Positions 20,321 through 31,619 of a DNA stretch of 64,000 bases are shown piece after piece. A program made the translations under genes and the position numbers. Each line of letters starts with the position of its first letter. Positions within the stretch are counted from its first letter, which is position 1. Origin of the DNA: Distichodus sexfasciatus (lineage: Eukaryota; Chordata; Actinopteri; Characiformes; Distichodontidae); contig JAVGVS010000387.1 in NCBI GenBank assembly GCA_032718565.1, forward strand, positions 1 to 64,000, read 5' to 3'. The notes under the pieces are model-generated. The model was not told where the DNA came from. It saw nothing but the letters and a program-made list of their open reading frames with translations, and ran no database searches.

Positions 20321-21366
20321 ACATGAAGATAAACCAAGTATTTATGATCGTCTTGTAAATTTTTACTCTTTTTGCCATTTTGTCGTCGAATTTCCATGAT
20401 ACCAATAAATGTATTTAGTGACACTTCCAAATGTTACCCTCACAGCGTGTAATAACAGTCCTTCATTATTAAAGGCACGACTGGGTGTTCTCAGCAGACC
20501 CGTAACCTCCTCGAGTCATTACACAACAACAATAAATAGTTGATGGACCAAATGGAAAAAGGAGGCGATGGAGCCCAATGGAGACGTGAAGTTAAACCTG
20601 CGACGTTCTTCACCCTCACGCTGACTCTGTAAACCCGACTCATGTATCTTTAAAACCTCTTTATTATTAATCTTTGTTATGGTGGACGGTGGACTGAGTG
20701 TGGAACAGGGGAGTCGAGGATTTCTCTTGGAACACACCTCTATCATTAGTGAGTGAGCTGCATCACGTATTCCAGCCTGGAGTCAAATACAGAACATACG
20801 CAGCAACACTTGAGCCGAAGGACCGAGAACTACTGGAACAAAAAGCATTTTTAGCTTCATTCACTTCACAACTCAAGCTGCTGTCACAGAAAATATACCG
20901 CTCTAGCATCTCAGTTTTGGGCCTAATTGAGCAGAAGTGACAGAGTAGGAACTCCTTAATTATTCAAATCTGAGCGAATAATGTTAAGTGCTGAAATTAA
21001 TTTTGAAAAATCGCCCTAATATGGAGCCTCTCCAATAAAGTTCTACAACGACATGAATATTAATAATTCATGCAATAAAGCTGCGAGGTTTAAAGCTGTT
21101 CCAGACCCAACATTACCATGAGGTCACATCATCCAGCTCGTGCTGAACCAAATCGTCTGTGAGGCTTTGAAACCAGTAACACTCTAAATCTCTACCTATT
21201 TTGACTGATTTTTCTAATTAGTTCTTTTTATCATCTGACACTTAATACTCCAGCTGCTTACTTTCTAGTGTCTTGATTTTATTTTTTAATGTAAAAAACT
21301 TTCACTTTGATTGTGGGATCAAAATTTATCCCGGGATTAGCGTGAACGGTAGGATATGGTACACCT
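20321..21366. other. Unannotated, low repeat content
   Basis: No shared repeat seen. A plus-strand frame at 20698-20940 has no recognisable domain. Confidence 0.4.
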
Positions 21367-21370
21367 ATAG

Positions 21371-21390
21371 TGTGTGTGTGTGTGTGTGTA
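21371..21390. repeat. (GT)n microsatellite
   Basis: About ten GT units. Confidence 0.9.
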
Positions 21391-22277
21391 CGTGTACACA
21401 ACAGGACAGAATTCCGCTCCGCGCGGTACAGAGAGCACGTACAGAGTTTTGAACGTGCTCTTACATTAGTTTAAAATATATGAATGGATGGATTTTCAAG
21501 ATTAAACAGCAAAAATTGATCAAATTACGTCTTTTACATTTACCTTTATCGGGAAAAAACAAATGGAACCAATGGGAAGAAATTGAAATTTTGTCTGTCT
21601 TTCAGGGGACCGCCAGGTCCTCACAACCCTCATAATACATCAACACACAGCCACACGGACACACAGCCACACGGACACACACACACACACATTAAGCAGT
21701 GAGACTGTTGCCAGTCAGGGTGAATTCCAGCATGCAGGGATAATTGGCGTTCCATCACCCCGTGTTGGCACGACCACGCCGAGTTTCATTATCAGTTCAG
21801 GACACATGCTTGGAGCGCGGCCCAAAAGCAGCTTCCCAACATCAATTAACATCCAAACACACACACACACTCACACACACACACACTCTTCCTGTCTGCT
21901 TAAGACTTCCTGTCTGCACGGAGTCGAGCGAGGTAAAGGCGCGCGTGTAAAAAGTCATCAGAGCCCAACTGATGAATCACGCTTGTAACCGCAGCCAATC
22001 CAGCGCTGCGCTGGAAAACGCGCTGGAACTGTTTGTTTTTCGCCTTGAACGCATCCCAACTTGTCGGCATTAAAACCTATTTGAGGAGTGGGAACCGTGC
22101 TGCGCTCGGCAGAAAGATCCGGTGCTAAACGGTGCTTTCCAACACTTGAGTCATCCTCACCCAAGTCTTTTGCTTCTCTATTCACCTAATGCTCAACACG
22201 ACACCTAGAAACCAATTAACCCTAACTTCCACTAACGCCTTTTCCACCGCGCCGGTGCCGGTGTCCTGTCCGCAGAA
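21391..22277. other. Unannotated stretch with (CA)n
   Basis: (CA)n runs near 21640-21700 and at 21857-21889. No gene recognised. Confidence 0.4.
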
Positions 22278-22412
22278 ATATGTGCTCACCTCGGCGCCTC
22301 GCAGCGAGAAGGTCCTGGGTTCCATCCCCGGGGCCTTTCTGTGTGGAGTTGCATGCTCTCCCCGTGTTCGCGAGGGTTTCCGCCAGGGGCTCTGGTTCCC
22401 TCCCACAGTCCA
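22278..22412 (+). mobile_element. SINE-E head fragment
   Basis: CGCAGCGAGAAGGTCCTGGG then TTCCATCCCCGGGG matches the tRNA-like head and B-box region of SINE-E, followed by GTGTGGAGTTGCATGCTCTC from the body. Confidence 0.75.
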
Positions 22413-23020
22413 ATTCGCTAGTTGCAGTTACAGACCGTCTATGACCGTCAGTTCTCGTTGGTGGGCGGTGGCACTTCCGGGGGAGTTTCTGCATCATTAA
22501 CGACGACGGAAATTCTCAACACCTGACAAGGACAGCGATTAACAACGTACACTGAACAATTCAAGCGTCATCCTCGGCTCCCAAGAGCAAGAGGAAACAG
22601 GGTTTTGAGATATATTGACCTACTGTTCCCTTTCAGGGAGGATGGTGACAGAAACATGATGTGCAACGAAGAAGGACAATGTATGATATGATCCAGTAAG
22701 AGTTACTAGAGCTAGATTATAAACGTATAAACATCATAAGAGAACGCATCAAGAAAAGCATGGAAACTGAGCAGCTTCAAGCCATTTATATTTACACTCC
22801 CATATCAATGAGTTCTGGCTTGTCTTAAGCACCAAAAAGAGAAACTGCCACACGCCATGAGAGCGACACCACATAACTCAGAGAGGAGCATAAATAACAG
22901 GAAAACGGCCTGGAGAAGAATAGTCTGTCAGATCGTGCCCCGTCTTTTACCGACAGACTTTTATTGCGATACGAAGAATTAAACAGCGGAACGGAGGGTC
23001 AGAATCACGGTCTTGTGACG
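22413..23020. other. Unannotated stretch
   Basis: No recognised repeat or gene. Confidence 0.4.
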
Positions 23021-23022
23021 TA

Positions 23023-23609
23023 CAGTACTGCGCAAAAGTTTTAGGCAGGTGTGAAAAAATGCTGTAAACAAAGAATGCTTTCAAAAATGGAAGTGTTAAT
23101 CATTTATTTTCATCAATCAACAAAATGCAGTGAATGAACAAAAGAGAAATCTAAATCAAATCAATATTTGGTGTGACCACCCTTTGCCTTCAAAACAGCA
23201 TCAATTCTTCTAGGTACACTTGCACACAGTTTTTGAAGGAACTCGGCTGGTAGGTTGTTCCAAACATCTTGGAGAACTAACCACAGATCTATAATCCTAT
23301 AATCCTACAAAATAATATAATGACTATAATCCTACAAAATAATATAATGACTATAATCCTACAAAATAATATAATGACTATAACCCTACAAAATCCCTGA
23401 CTTTGTGCAAGTGTACCTATAAGAACTGATGCTGGTTTGAAGGCAAAAGGTAGTAACACCAAATATTGATTTGATTTAGATTTTTCTTTTGTTCGCTCAC
23501 TTTGCATTTTGTAAATTGATCAAAATAAACAATCATTATTTATATTTCTGAAAGCATTCTTTGTGTACAGCATTTTTTCACAGCTGCCTAAAACTTTTGC
23601 ACACTACTG
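23023..23609. mobile_element. Foldback element made of two Tc1-like 3' ends
   Basis: Begins CAGTACTGCGCAAAAGTTTT and ends AAAACTTTTGCACACTACTG, with TA on both sides (23021-23022 and 23610-23611). Each arm encodes the same Tc1-like transposase C-terminus ending LKAKG..TKY-stop. One copy is on the minus strand (stop near 23164, with upstream residues VLQDVWNNLPAEF readable) and one on the plus strand (stop near 23471). A 27-bp tandem array separates them. It is non-autonomous. Confidence 0.9.
23289..23395. repeat. 27-bp tandem repeat, about 3.7 copies
   Basis: The unit CTATAATCCTACAAAATAAT plus ATAATGA repeats at the centre of the foldback element, between the two inverted arms. Confidence 0.9.
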
Positions 23610-23611
23610 TA

Positions 23612-24881
23612 TATGTGTGGTTCCTGTAAGTTAAAGGGATTCAGTTATTAAAACACTAATTAATAAACAGCGTAAAACGCCTGCGTCACTGCGTCTCAAC
23701 AAGTTAAAGATTAAAAACCCCCACAAGTCTTACCCGTGGAGGTCTAACACAATTTAAACCTGCAGGAGCCGAAGAGACGCTGACTGATAACAGAAGGGGA
23801 AAAACTCAGCGTTTACATAAGTCATCAGGAAAGTTTTGCACTAATTTTAAACCCTATTGATTACATAAAAGAACGGCATAACGGCCTTATATGGTGGGTA
23901 TTGAGATAAAACGCGGCGACGGATGCGTCACAAAAGCGCAACGCGGAAAAAAGGGAAAAACTCCACTCGACGTAAAGTGCTTCCAACTCGTTTTTTTTAC
24001 GTCGGAACGCAGGCGTCAGCAAACAAAAGAGGTCGATACGAACCCGCGCGACGAGAGGCATGTGAGAGCAGCAACGCCTCCATTAAAGTTGACGGGTTTT
24101 TTTTTTTTTTTTCTACCGGGTTCACCTATACACCTGAACCCATTAGCACCACGCACTCTCGGAGAGACAACGCAAAGCTACGCATTCACGACGATCCCCT
24201 ATTTACCCCCCCCCCACACTTCGGGACTGTGCTGTCGTTTATTTGCCGGGGTGAATCGCGGTCAGGCACTTCTAAATGCATCAAACGCAAAGGGACCTGG
24301 TCCATTTAGTTCTGGTGCTGATCCGCGAGGAGGAACGGTGCTAATGGCGAGCGCAGCAACGCTAATAAACAATGGCAAGCTCTTTAGTTAAGAGCGGCGC
24401 TGATGCAAACGGCTCGGGATATTGTGGGCTGAATACTGTTTCGAATGTACACACTGTGTGCTGCAGTAAATAAAGGGAGTTCCACTGTAAAGACATAAAA
24501 GGACGTCTCCATTAAGCAACGTCTTTTATCAGCGATTTAAGATTCAGAATACTTTTTTTTTAAATTCACTTTAATCATATAATAAATCCTCCACATTTTT
24601 GACTAATTACAGAATATAATGCTTGTCCAGTCACGCACCATCGCTCAATCCAAATTCCACTTTTTAAAAGTCAAAAGCCTCCGACCGCGCTCTCGTGACA
24701 ATTTATTCTAATGAAAATGAATCTGATGGCGTTTTTGTTGCTGGCATCGACGGAGTAAAAAGGGCCGACAGGGTGAAACTGCGCACCGAAAGCTTTCATG
24801 TGACAGAGTCAGAACTTCAAACATATCATTTGCATTACCTTTATGGAGTTTATCAGATGCTTTTATTCTCAGCAATTTCCA
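23612..24881. other. Unannotated, low repeat content
   Basis: A poly(T) run lies at 24097-24112 and a poly(C) run near 24207-24215. Overlapping frames at 23891-24391 show no domain and disagree in frame. No gene called. Confidence 0.4.
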
Positions 24882-24888
24882 TAATTCA

Positions 24889-25186
24889 ATTCATTCATTA
24901 TCCGAACCGCTGAATCCCAACTGGGGTCGCGGGGACCGGAGATAATCCCGGGAATTTACGGATGCAAGGCGGGGACCAACCCTGGGCAGGCGCCAACACA
25001 CCGCAGGACTCACACAATCACACTCACACCTTATGGGGCCAATTTAGAGTCAATTAACCCACGGCAACACAGGGAGAGCATGCAGACTCCACACAGAAAG
25101 ATCCCGCGGCCGAACCCGGGGATCAAACTCTGGACCTTCTCGCTGTGAGGCGGCAGCGCTAACCACTGCGCCACCGTGCCGCCTTT
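24889..25186 (-). mobile_element. SINE-E, full copy with target duplication
   Basis: The minus-strand head reads GGCACGGTGGCGCAGTGGTT then AGCGCTGCCGCC, with TGGCGCAGTGG as the A box and GAGTTTGATCC as the B box, so it is tRNA-derived. The body contains GGGGCCAATTTAGAGTCAAT and ends in ATTCATTC repeats. TAATTCA at 24882-24888 and 25187-25193 is a 7-bp target duplication. Confidence 0.9.
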
Positions 25187-25193
25187 TAATTCA

Positions 25194-25317
25194 GGTCAAA
25201 GTCAAAGTCAAAGTAAACTTTGTCATCTCTGCTATATACTGTACAGATCTACAGAGAGACGAGACGACGTGGCTTCAGTTCCCACAGTGCAACAAGAAAC
25301 AGAGATGAAAGAATAAA
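25194..25317. repeat. Dispersed repeat (LINE 3'-tail-like), left part
   Basis: GGTCAAAGTCAAAGTCAAAG, AACTTTGTCATCTCTGC and CAGAGAGACGAGACGACG recur in reverse at about 44660-44755. Similar GTCAAAG-rich ends are common at fish LINE 3' ends (from memory). MITE-B interrupts it, and AT-rich sequence after 25948 may be its continuation. Confidence 0.5.
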
Positions 25318-25948
25318 TGTGACCCTCCACGGCAAAACCAGTCGCTTGAGGTTTCCGAGAAAAACGAGCGTTTATGTTGCGTGGGGTAAAATGTTGGATT
25401 TTTGGTTTTTAGTGTTTTGAAACAGTGGAAGGTCTATACTGTACTGTTGTGAATAAATTTGGCTGAAAAACTTACCCTTTCCATCCTAAAAACGTGACTT
25501 TCTTGAGGTGAGGAATTCAATTCCAGCAGAATGTTAAAAGTTTCTGTTTTGACCGCTCTACTTCAATATTTACGGTAAATCCACTGGTTGACTAGCGTGA
25601 AGATATTTCTCCGGAATCCATCTTCGTCTCCCGAGTTCAGTTAACCTAACGCAGGTAGGCTATCCGTGTGGCTGTGAATGCAGCGTAGGCTACCGTAAAT
25701 GCAAACGTAGCCGCGACCGCACCAAGCGTCTGTGAGTGCTACGGCGATAGTCAACTTCAAAGGCAGATTTCTCAGTTTCTCACTTGGCGTGACAGGAGAA
25801 ACCCGACTCCTTTGAATGTTGATATCTCAGTCATATGTCGTCTGATTCATTCCATATAGGTATCGTTTTGAAGCTTGATTTATGCCCTTTCGTGAAAACA
25901 TAACTCAATTTTAAATTTGAGCGAAGTGACTTGCAATGCAGAGTCACA
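25318..25948 (-). mobile_element. MITE-B, full-length, reverse orientation
   Basis: 631 bp. Starts TGTGACCCTCCACGGCAAAA and ends in a mutated GAGTCACA. Interior matches the other copies in reverse (AAACAGTGGAAGGTCTATAC, CTGTGAATGCAGCGTAGGC). Flanking dinucleotides are AA/AA. Confidence 0.9.
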
Positions 25949-26285
25949 AATAGGGCATATAGAATAAACAATATATAAACAGAACACAAAATATATATTT
26001 TGATCAAGAAATGGAGTATTAAATATTCACTTTAAACTAGAACTAGAAATAGAAGTAGAAAGAGAGACAAATTAGATGCAGTATTAACCTACAAAAAGTG
26101 GAAATTGACTTTTACACTCAATGTGCATGAGGTTAGTAACAGTTTCAATATGAAAAATTCTATATCCAGTCTATTAATAAAACAGTAATTCAGTTCAATC
26201 CAAGTTTATTCGTATCGTGCTTCTCGTGAATCCATGCTCATGTAAATATGAGGGTTGAAATCTAGTATTTATAAGAGCATTTCGT
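25949..26285. other. AT-rich sequence, possible continuation of 25194-25317
   Basis: AATAAACAATATATAAACAG and AAATATATATTTTGATC follow MITE-B. Nothing else recognised. Confidence 0.35.
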
Positions 26286-26340
26286 GAAAGTGAGTGATTA
26301 TTTGTTATTGTGAACACACCACAGTACAGCACAGCTGTAG
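26286..26340 (-). mobile_element. SINE-C tail fragment
   Basis: GTGAAAGTGAGTGATTATTT then TTGTGAACACACCACAGTAC. Confidence 0.65.
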
Positions 26341-26423
26341 GAAACTTTCAGATGCAGTAGCAAGTCCACTTGTAGTTATATGTTTACAGGCATGTGTTAA
26401 GAAGAAACACATCTGATATTAAC

Positions 26424-27673
26424 TAGGGATGCACCGATCCAACTTTTTCAGTTCCCTTACCGGTGCCGAAACTTGGGCTTTGGGTATCGGCCGATCCCGA
26501 GCACCGATCCGATCCGAGTTATTTTTTTCCCACCTTTACAGCTCTAAGGGAATTTGGAGCGATTGTCTATACCATGCTCTGCAGTGTGTTGGTGCGTACC
26601 CAGTAGGGATGCACCGAAATGTTTTTTTTTTTGGCCGAAACCGAAAACGAGGAAACACTTGGCCGAAAACCGAAACCCCGAAAGAAATTATTATACCATT
26701 TTTTTGTAATATTGCTGTTATGGCTGGGACTGTGTGTGCTTACCTCACTAAAGTCAAGCATTGCAATTACATAAATTAATATTCATGCTTCAAAGAATAA
26801 ATCTGTTACAAAACTATGAAAATATTTATTTAGCATTCACACAATGCACAATATAAAATAAAATATTTTACTTGGCCCCACTCATGAATAGCCTAAAAGC
26901 AAGATAGCTGAAATATTATACAATTAAATATCTTCTCTCATAAAACAAGTGAATTCAAGTGCATTTTAATATTCTGAACGACGTGCATGAACAAAGTGCA
27001 TTCAGAAGAAGTGCTTTAAAAAGTGTTGAACGATATAACAACATTCTCTGTAGGCCTATAACAAAATCGTGTATTAAAACACTCAAATGAAAACTTTCTT
27101 GCCGAATATTAGAGGCCGGCGCCTCATTTTGGCCTCATTTTTGACATGACGGCGTTCCACGCGAGATTCGTTTGGCACGATGGCGTTCCACACAATAACG
27201 TGTTGCGCTCGCATCTCCGAATAAGCAATGAAAACATCGAGTAAACGTCTGTATTGTGAGTGGAACGCTGGCGTTTTTTGTTGTTTATCAGCTGAAATAT
27301 AAGTCTGGTCTGTAATAAAGGGGAAGATTCGACTAAACTGGAACGACTGTCATACTTCCCCGTGAGAGACGCACGCTAACAAACACAGCGAGGAACGCGA
27401 AGATCACGAGCGAGAGCTGGTGGTGTTAAGGAAATGAAACAGTATAATCATGTATAATTTGCTTTTAGGTTGGTAGTGTGTTGTTGCTTGTTCTGCTCAT
27501 TGTCATTTCTATATAATTAACATCAACGTCGAATGAATTGAGGGTCCGCGATTACGTAGAGCGCAGAAAAACCTACCATTCACAGTTGGGCTGCACAGAC
27601 CGATACCCGATCCAGCTATATGAGTCGTTATCGGACCGATATCCGATCCACATATCAGATCGGTGCATCACTA
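26424..27673 (+). mobile_element. hAT-type element, 1250 bp, with near-exact 8-bp duplication
   Basis: Begins TAGGGATGCACCGATCC and ends GATCGGTGCATCACTA. ATATTAAC (26416-26423) and GTATTAAC (27674-27681) flank it, 7 of 8 matching. It shares GTGAGTGGAACGCTGG and TCTGTAATAAAGGGGA with family G interiors. A different hAT end (TAGGGATGCACCGAAATG) lies inside at 26605. No transposase. Confidence 0.85.
26605..27150 (+). mobile_element. Nested hAT-like element (ACCGAAAT type), right end unclear
   Basis: Starts TAGGGATGCACCGAAATG, with repeated GGCCGAAACCGAAA in the subterminal region, a type I remember from other fish. The right border is estimated from where family G-like sequence resumes. Confidence 0.55.
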
Positions 27674-27681
27674 GTATTAAC

Positions 27682-28224
27682 CAGGATTCAGCCAGATAAA
27701 CACCTGCACTGGTGGAAGTTTGGGCCAAACTCCGTCACGTGAGTAATAAGCAAAAAAATAACGGTTTAGTTACATTCCAGTTCTAGAAGTTGCAAGAAAA
27801 CGCATCAGAGTGGGTAAATAAAGAGGGAAGAAAGACTGCGACAACAAAATCTGTCATTGCCATTATGATGCTGTGTTTAGACCATATCTAGATAAAGCAG
27901 GATATTTACGAGTGATAAATCATGCGCTAACGCACACAAACACACAGGAGCACGTTGTTTACTGTTGCTGCTGATGAGTGGCAGTGTTGCTGTCACCATC
28001 TGGCTAGAGCAACGCTGTCGGTCATTAGCTTGGCTCTGTGAGGATGAATAATCAATCACTCGGTGCACAGAAAAACTATGAGACCCCAACGCATCCTAAT
28101 CCCAACTATGACTGTTGTGAAAAAAACATTTTACTGTTTAACAAATTATTTTTTTTGGTTTGTTTTTTGGATTACATCGATTTGAGGTTGTAAATGCAGC
28201 TTTCCCTTACTTTCTGATTAGTCG
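27682..28224. other. Unannotated stretch
   Basis: No recognised feature. Confidence 0.35.
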
Positions 28225-28893
28225 TAGGGCCCTATGAAATCCGTTTTGTTTTTTCCTGAATTCCGTTTTTTCCATTTGTATTCTTCTGAATTCTGTGTTT
28301 TACGTTATAATCATATTTATTCACCTAAAAAGTGTCTAATTATGGAGTGGATGGAAAAAAGAACAATGGAACAAATGACTGTTATTTAACTTCATCAAAG
28401 TGCTGGGGCTCAGTAGAACATTTCTTGCTTTGGTAAAACATTTACCTGTAAACAACAAGAAACATTCATTTTTTGGTGCAAAACCAAACGTTTCTGATGT
28501 GAGTTTTTGACTGTAAGTGCAAAAAGAGTTGTTCTCCGATTCATAAAAATCATTTGGATATTGTGCTGCTCTAAACTTAGCACTGACACTCCAATTCCGT
28601 CATTTTTTGAGGACTTCGGTGTTTCAGCCTCTTCGCCATAGCTGACCATTGACGTTTGCCCGTCTGTGTCTGTGTGTTTGTGTGTGTGGAAAGCTGAGTC
28701 CCGCCTCAACAGGCAACACATACAGGGGGCTGTAGCGGCCAAAACTGATTAGAAATCATTGCTTTGCTTTGCCCACACACCGATATCAGCCAATTATACG
28801 ACATTCCGCGTTTTACAACGGAATCCATTTTATTTATATTGAATTCCGCGACTCCGTTCGCGTTTTCCGCATTGCGCAAATCATAGGTCCCTA
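28225..28893 (+). mobile_element. hAT-like element (TAGGGCCCTATGAAATCCG type)
   Basis: Begins TAGGGCCCTATGAAATCCG and ends AAATCATAGGTCCCTA, an imperfect inverted repeat with CCGTTTT and GTTTTCCGC subterminal words. Flanks are ATTAGTCG on the left and T-AGTCG-like on the right, offset by one or two bases, so the duplication is only suggestive. A 110-codon minus frame inside shows no domain. Confidence 0.65.
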
Positions 28894-29337
28894 TAGTCGC
28901 CCAGACCAATAAATCCCTCAACATTTCCCCAAGTTATGTGCACAGGTGCCCACAGTGTAGAAACTGTAGGAATGAGTTACTAGCCTCTCACTGGCCTCTT
29001 AATTAAAAACATCGACATAGTCCAGTTGGTGCCCATTCCGTTATTTTCTGTTTCTGATAACCACCCTGTAGCCTGGTCACCCACTGACCTCAGATTAACG
29101 TGTGTGTGTGTGTGTGTTTTATCTTTGGCAGGAGCCTCTCAACCTGGCACTGATAATAATGTGTGTAAATCCCCCAGCCAAACACACACTCACACACTTC
29201 ACCACCTCAGTGTCACTGCTGAGTTAAAAGCAGTCCCCCACCGGGTCACTAGGAACTGACCGGAGATAAAATTATAATTCAGGGTGATGGATGGCAGCAT
29301 ATCATGCCCTCATTCCTTTAACCATCTGCGTATTTCC
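28894..29337. other. Unannotated stretch with (GT)n
   Basis: (GT)n at about 29099-29117. Nothing else recognised. Confidence 0.4.
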
Positions 29338-29455
29338 AGTCCCACGCCGGTAAAGGTACCACTCAGGTACTCATAAGCAAGGTACTGCTCCTGAGCACCG
29401 CTCCCCGGGCGATGCCGAAAAACAACGCTGCCCACTGCTCCGTCACGGAAAGATG
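29338..29455 (+). mobile_element. SINE-C fragment
   Basis: CCGGTAAAGGTACCACTCAG, TACTCATAAGCAAGGTACTG and GCACCGCTCCCCGGGCG, then GCCCACTGCTCCGTCACGG. Confidence 0.75.
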
Positions 29456-29515
29456 AATCCGTCACACGAAAACCTCAATCAAAGTGAAAGTGGGACGGTA
29501 TTTGTTACTGTGAAT

Positions 29516-30205
29516 TAGGGACGAACCGATCCAACTTTTTCAGTTACGATACCGATGCTGATACTTGGGATTTGTGTAACGTCCGATCCCGAGTACGATC
29601 CTATAGCAGTGTTTAATGAATAAGTTAATAACGTATTTCTCCGTGAGACTGAGATTAGGAAATACTTGACTTAAATCCGGTTTTCCTACTAAAACAATCT
29701 AATAATTACACACCCATATGTATATGCTAAATGATTTATTAAAATAACATCTCAAAAATTATTACTTTAAACACAGTTGTGTAATTTAGTGACGCTCCCT
29801 AATCCTGCGGCACTACAGCCATCAGCAACACAGGGATTGTGAACACAGCACAGCACACACAGTGCACCACAGCAAAATGTGACTCTGCGTTTGACCCATC
29901 CGTGAAGGAGCAGTGGGCAGCTAACAAGCGCTCGGGGAGGAGTGCTTGCTGATAACGGTACCTTGCTGATGAGTACCTAAATGGTACCGTTACCGGTCCT
30001 GGATTCGAACCAGCGACCTACTGATCCAGGGGGCAAACGCCCAACCGTAACATCACCATCCGCACACGCAAATATTGGAAAAAACGACAATTTAATTGAA
30101 CAGATCGGCTCCATAGATCGGCCCAATACCGCCAACACCTGATCCAGCGATCTGAGTCGTTATCGGACCCATATCTGATGCCCGTATTGGAGGGATGAAT
30201 CCCTA
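29516..30205 (+). mobile_element. hAT-type element, family Z relative, with nested SINE-C
   Basis: Begins TAGGGACGAACCGATCCAAC and ends GGAGGGATGAATCCCTA. CGATCC-rich subterminal repeats and the ATATGTATATGCTAAAT interior match other Z copies. A SINE-C lies inside. Flanking 8-mers do not match. Confidence 0.65.
29836..30058 (-). mobile_element. SINE-C, nearly full length, nested
   Basis: Tail ATTGTGAACACAGCACAGC, body GACCCATCCGTGAAGGAGC, head GGATTCGAACCAGCGACC. Lies inside the Z-type element at 29516-30205. Confidence 0.85.
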
Positions 30206-30207
30206 CA

Positions 30208-30412
30208 CTGAACGCAGCTCAGCACAGCGCACATGCAACACAATGAAACGTGACCTCTGCACTTGACCCATTCATGACGAAGCAGTGGGCAGCTTTTTTT
30301 TTTGGACAGTGCCCGGACAGCAGTGCTTGGGGTCAAATTTTGCTCATGAGAACTTCAGTGGTACCAGTCAGAGACAGACCAGAACCAATGACCCTCCGAT
30401 CACCCTCCGCTG
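30208..30412 (-). mobile_element. SINE-C, diverged
   Basis: CGTGACCTCTGCACTTGACC, GAAGCAGTGGGCAGC, a T-run insertion at 30294-30304, then AGCAGTGCTTGGGG and a decayed head. Confidence 0.75.
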
Positions 30413-31611
30413 CACCTCAAGCTTGTTAAAAAGTACAATTACGCAGCCTCTGCTGTCGGCAACAATTTTGTAACAAAGGTTGAGAGTTTGCCGTACTATC
30501 CCTGCACCTTGTACAAATGTACTTCTGAGTGCGGAAATGCTAATCCTCTATCGCCGTGTGTGTAACTGCGCTAATGGCTCTTGACTGCCGGGAGGGGAAA
30601 AAAAATCAAGTTAAAATTCAATAAGTCTCAAAAATCTTTAGATGAGCATTAAGGCTCAGACTCATTACAGCATTAGCACGGCAATATTTTCATCTGGAGA
30701 ATCCGACGAGCGTAAAACCCTGCTCCCGTAATTCGCCTCGTCTCATTAACGGACGGATGAATCGTCGAGTGGAGAACCAAATAAATAAACATATAAATAA
30801 GGAGATGGCTTCCTGCTGATACCGCGTCTCCGGCCGCTCTCGACGACCTGCAGCTTTAATTACGAGGATTTACCTCGCCCGTTTGTGTCCAATTATATTT
30901 TTTCTATTTGAAACTAATAAAACGGGCAATGAGACGAATCAATTCTGCACGGCGCTCATCTGGGAGACCATTAGAGGGCTAAGCTCAATGATGAGGCTCT
31001 GCGCTTTTCAAACCGCTGCGACTTCAATAACGGGCAGATCCGTGCCGTAACGCGTCCGTACTCAACAGCCCTGAGTGCTGAATGTGCAGATCCAACATCA
31101 CAGAGACTAGCAAGGTTCTGTTGTTGTTACAAGGCTAGTGAAGTCTTTCAGATGTGTTCAAACTTCAATCTGTGGGTTGTAAGTAAAGCACAAACACACA
31201 CATTTTTACACAGTCCAATATGTAGAGTTGCTGCGAGAATTGACCACTGGCTATTAAACACAGCCGGAGAATATTTTCTTAATTTCTTTACTTAAATCTG
31301 TTACTAAGAAAGTCAGTTATGAAAATGATACGACTGTAGTTTAATAAATGTAAAAGTTATACAAAAACTTTTGGCAGGAAGCATAACTAGTAGTAACACT
31401 ATTATTGTTTTCATCACAGGCGGTCACACAGATGCGCTACTAAAAACACCTCGGAGGGTCCGGTGTGCCGTTAACACCCTTTCTATCCAGTTACGTCTCC
31501 ACTGAAAATTGCAAATGATTATTACAGCCACAATATTACTGCTAATTACAGGAGGACAAGAATAGCTGCAGGTTATAGTTCCTGTTTGGCAATTTTTGGT
31601 CTCGACTGGCC
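30413..31611. other. Unannotated, low repeat content; conserved-noncoding candidate
   Basis: About 1.2 kb with no repeat shared in the window. 30600-31070 is AT-rich with ATTA and TAATTA words and no open frame. This is a candidate conserved noncoding segment, but conservation cannot be judged from one sequence. Confidence 0.35.
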
Positions 31612-31619
31612 TATGTAAG

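Noticed and set aside
23289..23395. CRISPR-like array
   Set aside because: The units are contiguous with no spacers, and this is vertebrate DNA. It is a tandem repeat in a transposon.
23891..24391. 166-codon plus frame overlapping a 128-codon frame
   Set aside because: Two overlapping frames of equal quality, homopolymer runs inside and no domain.
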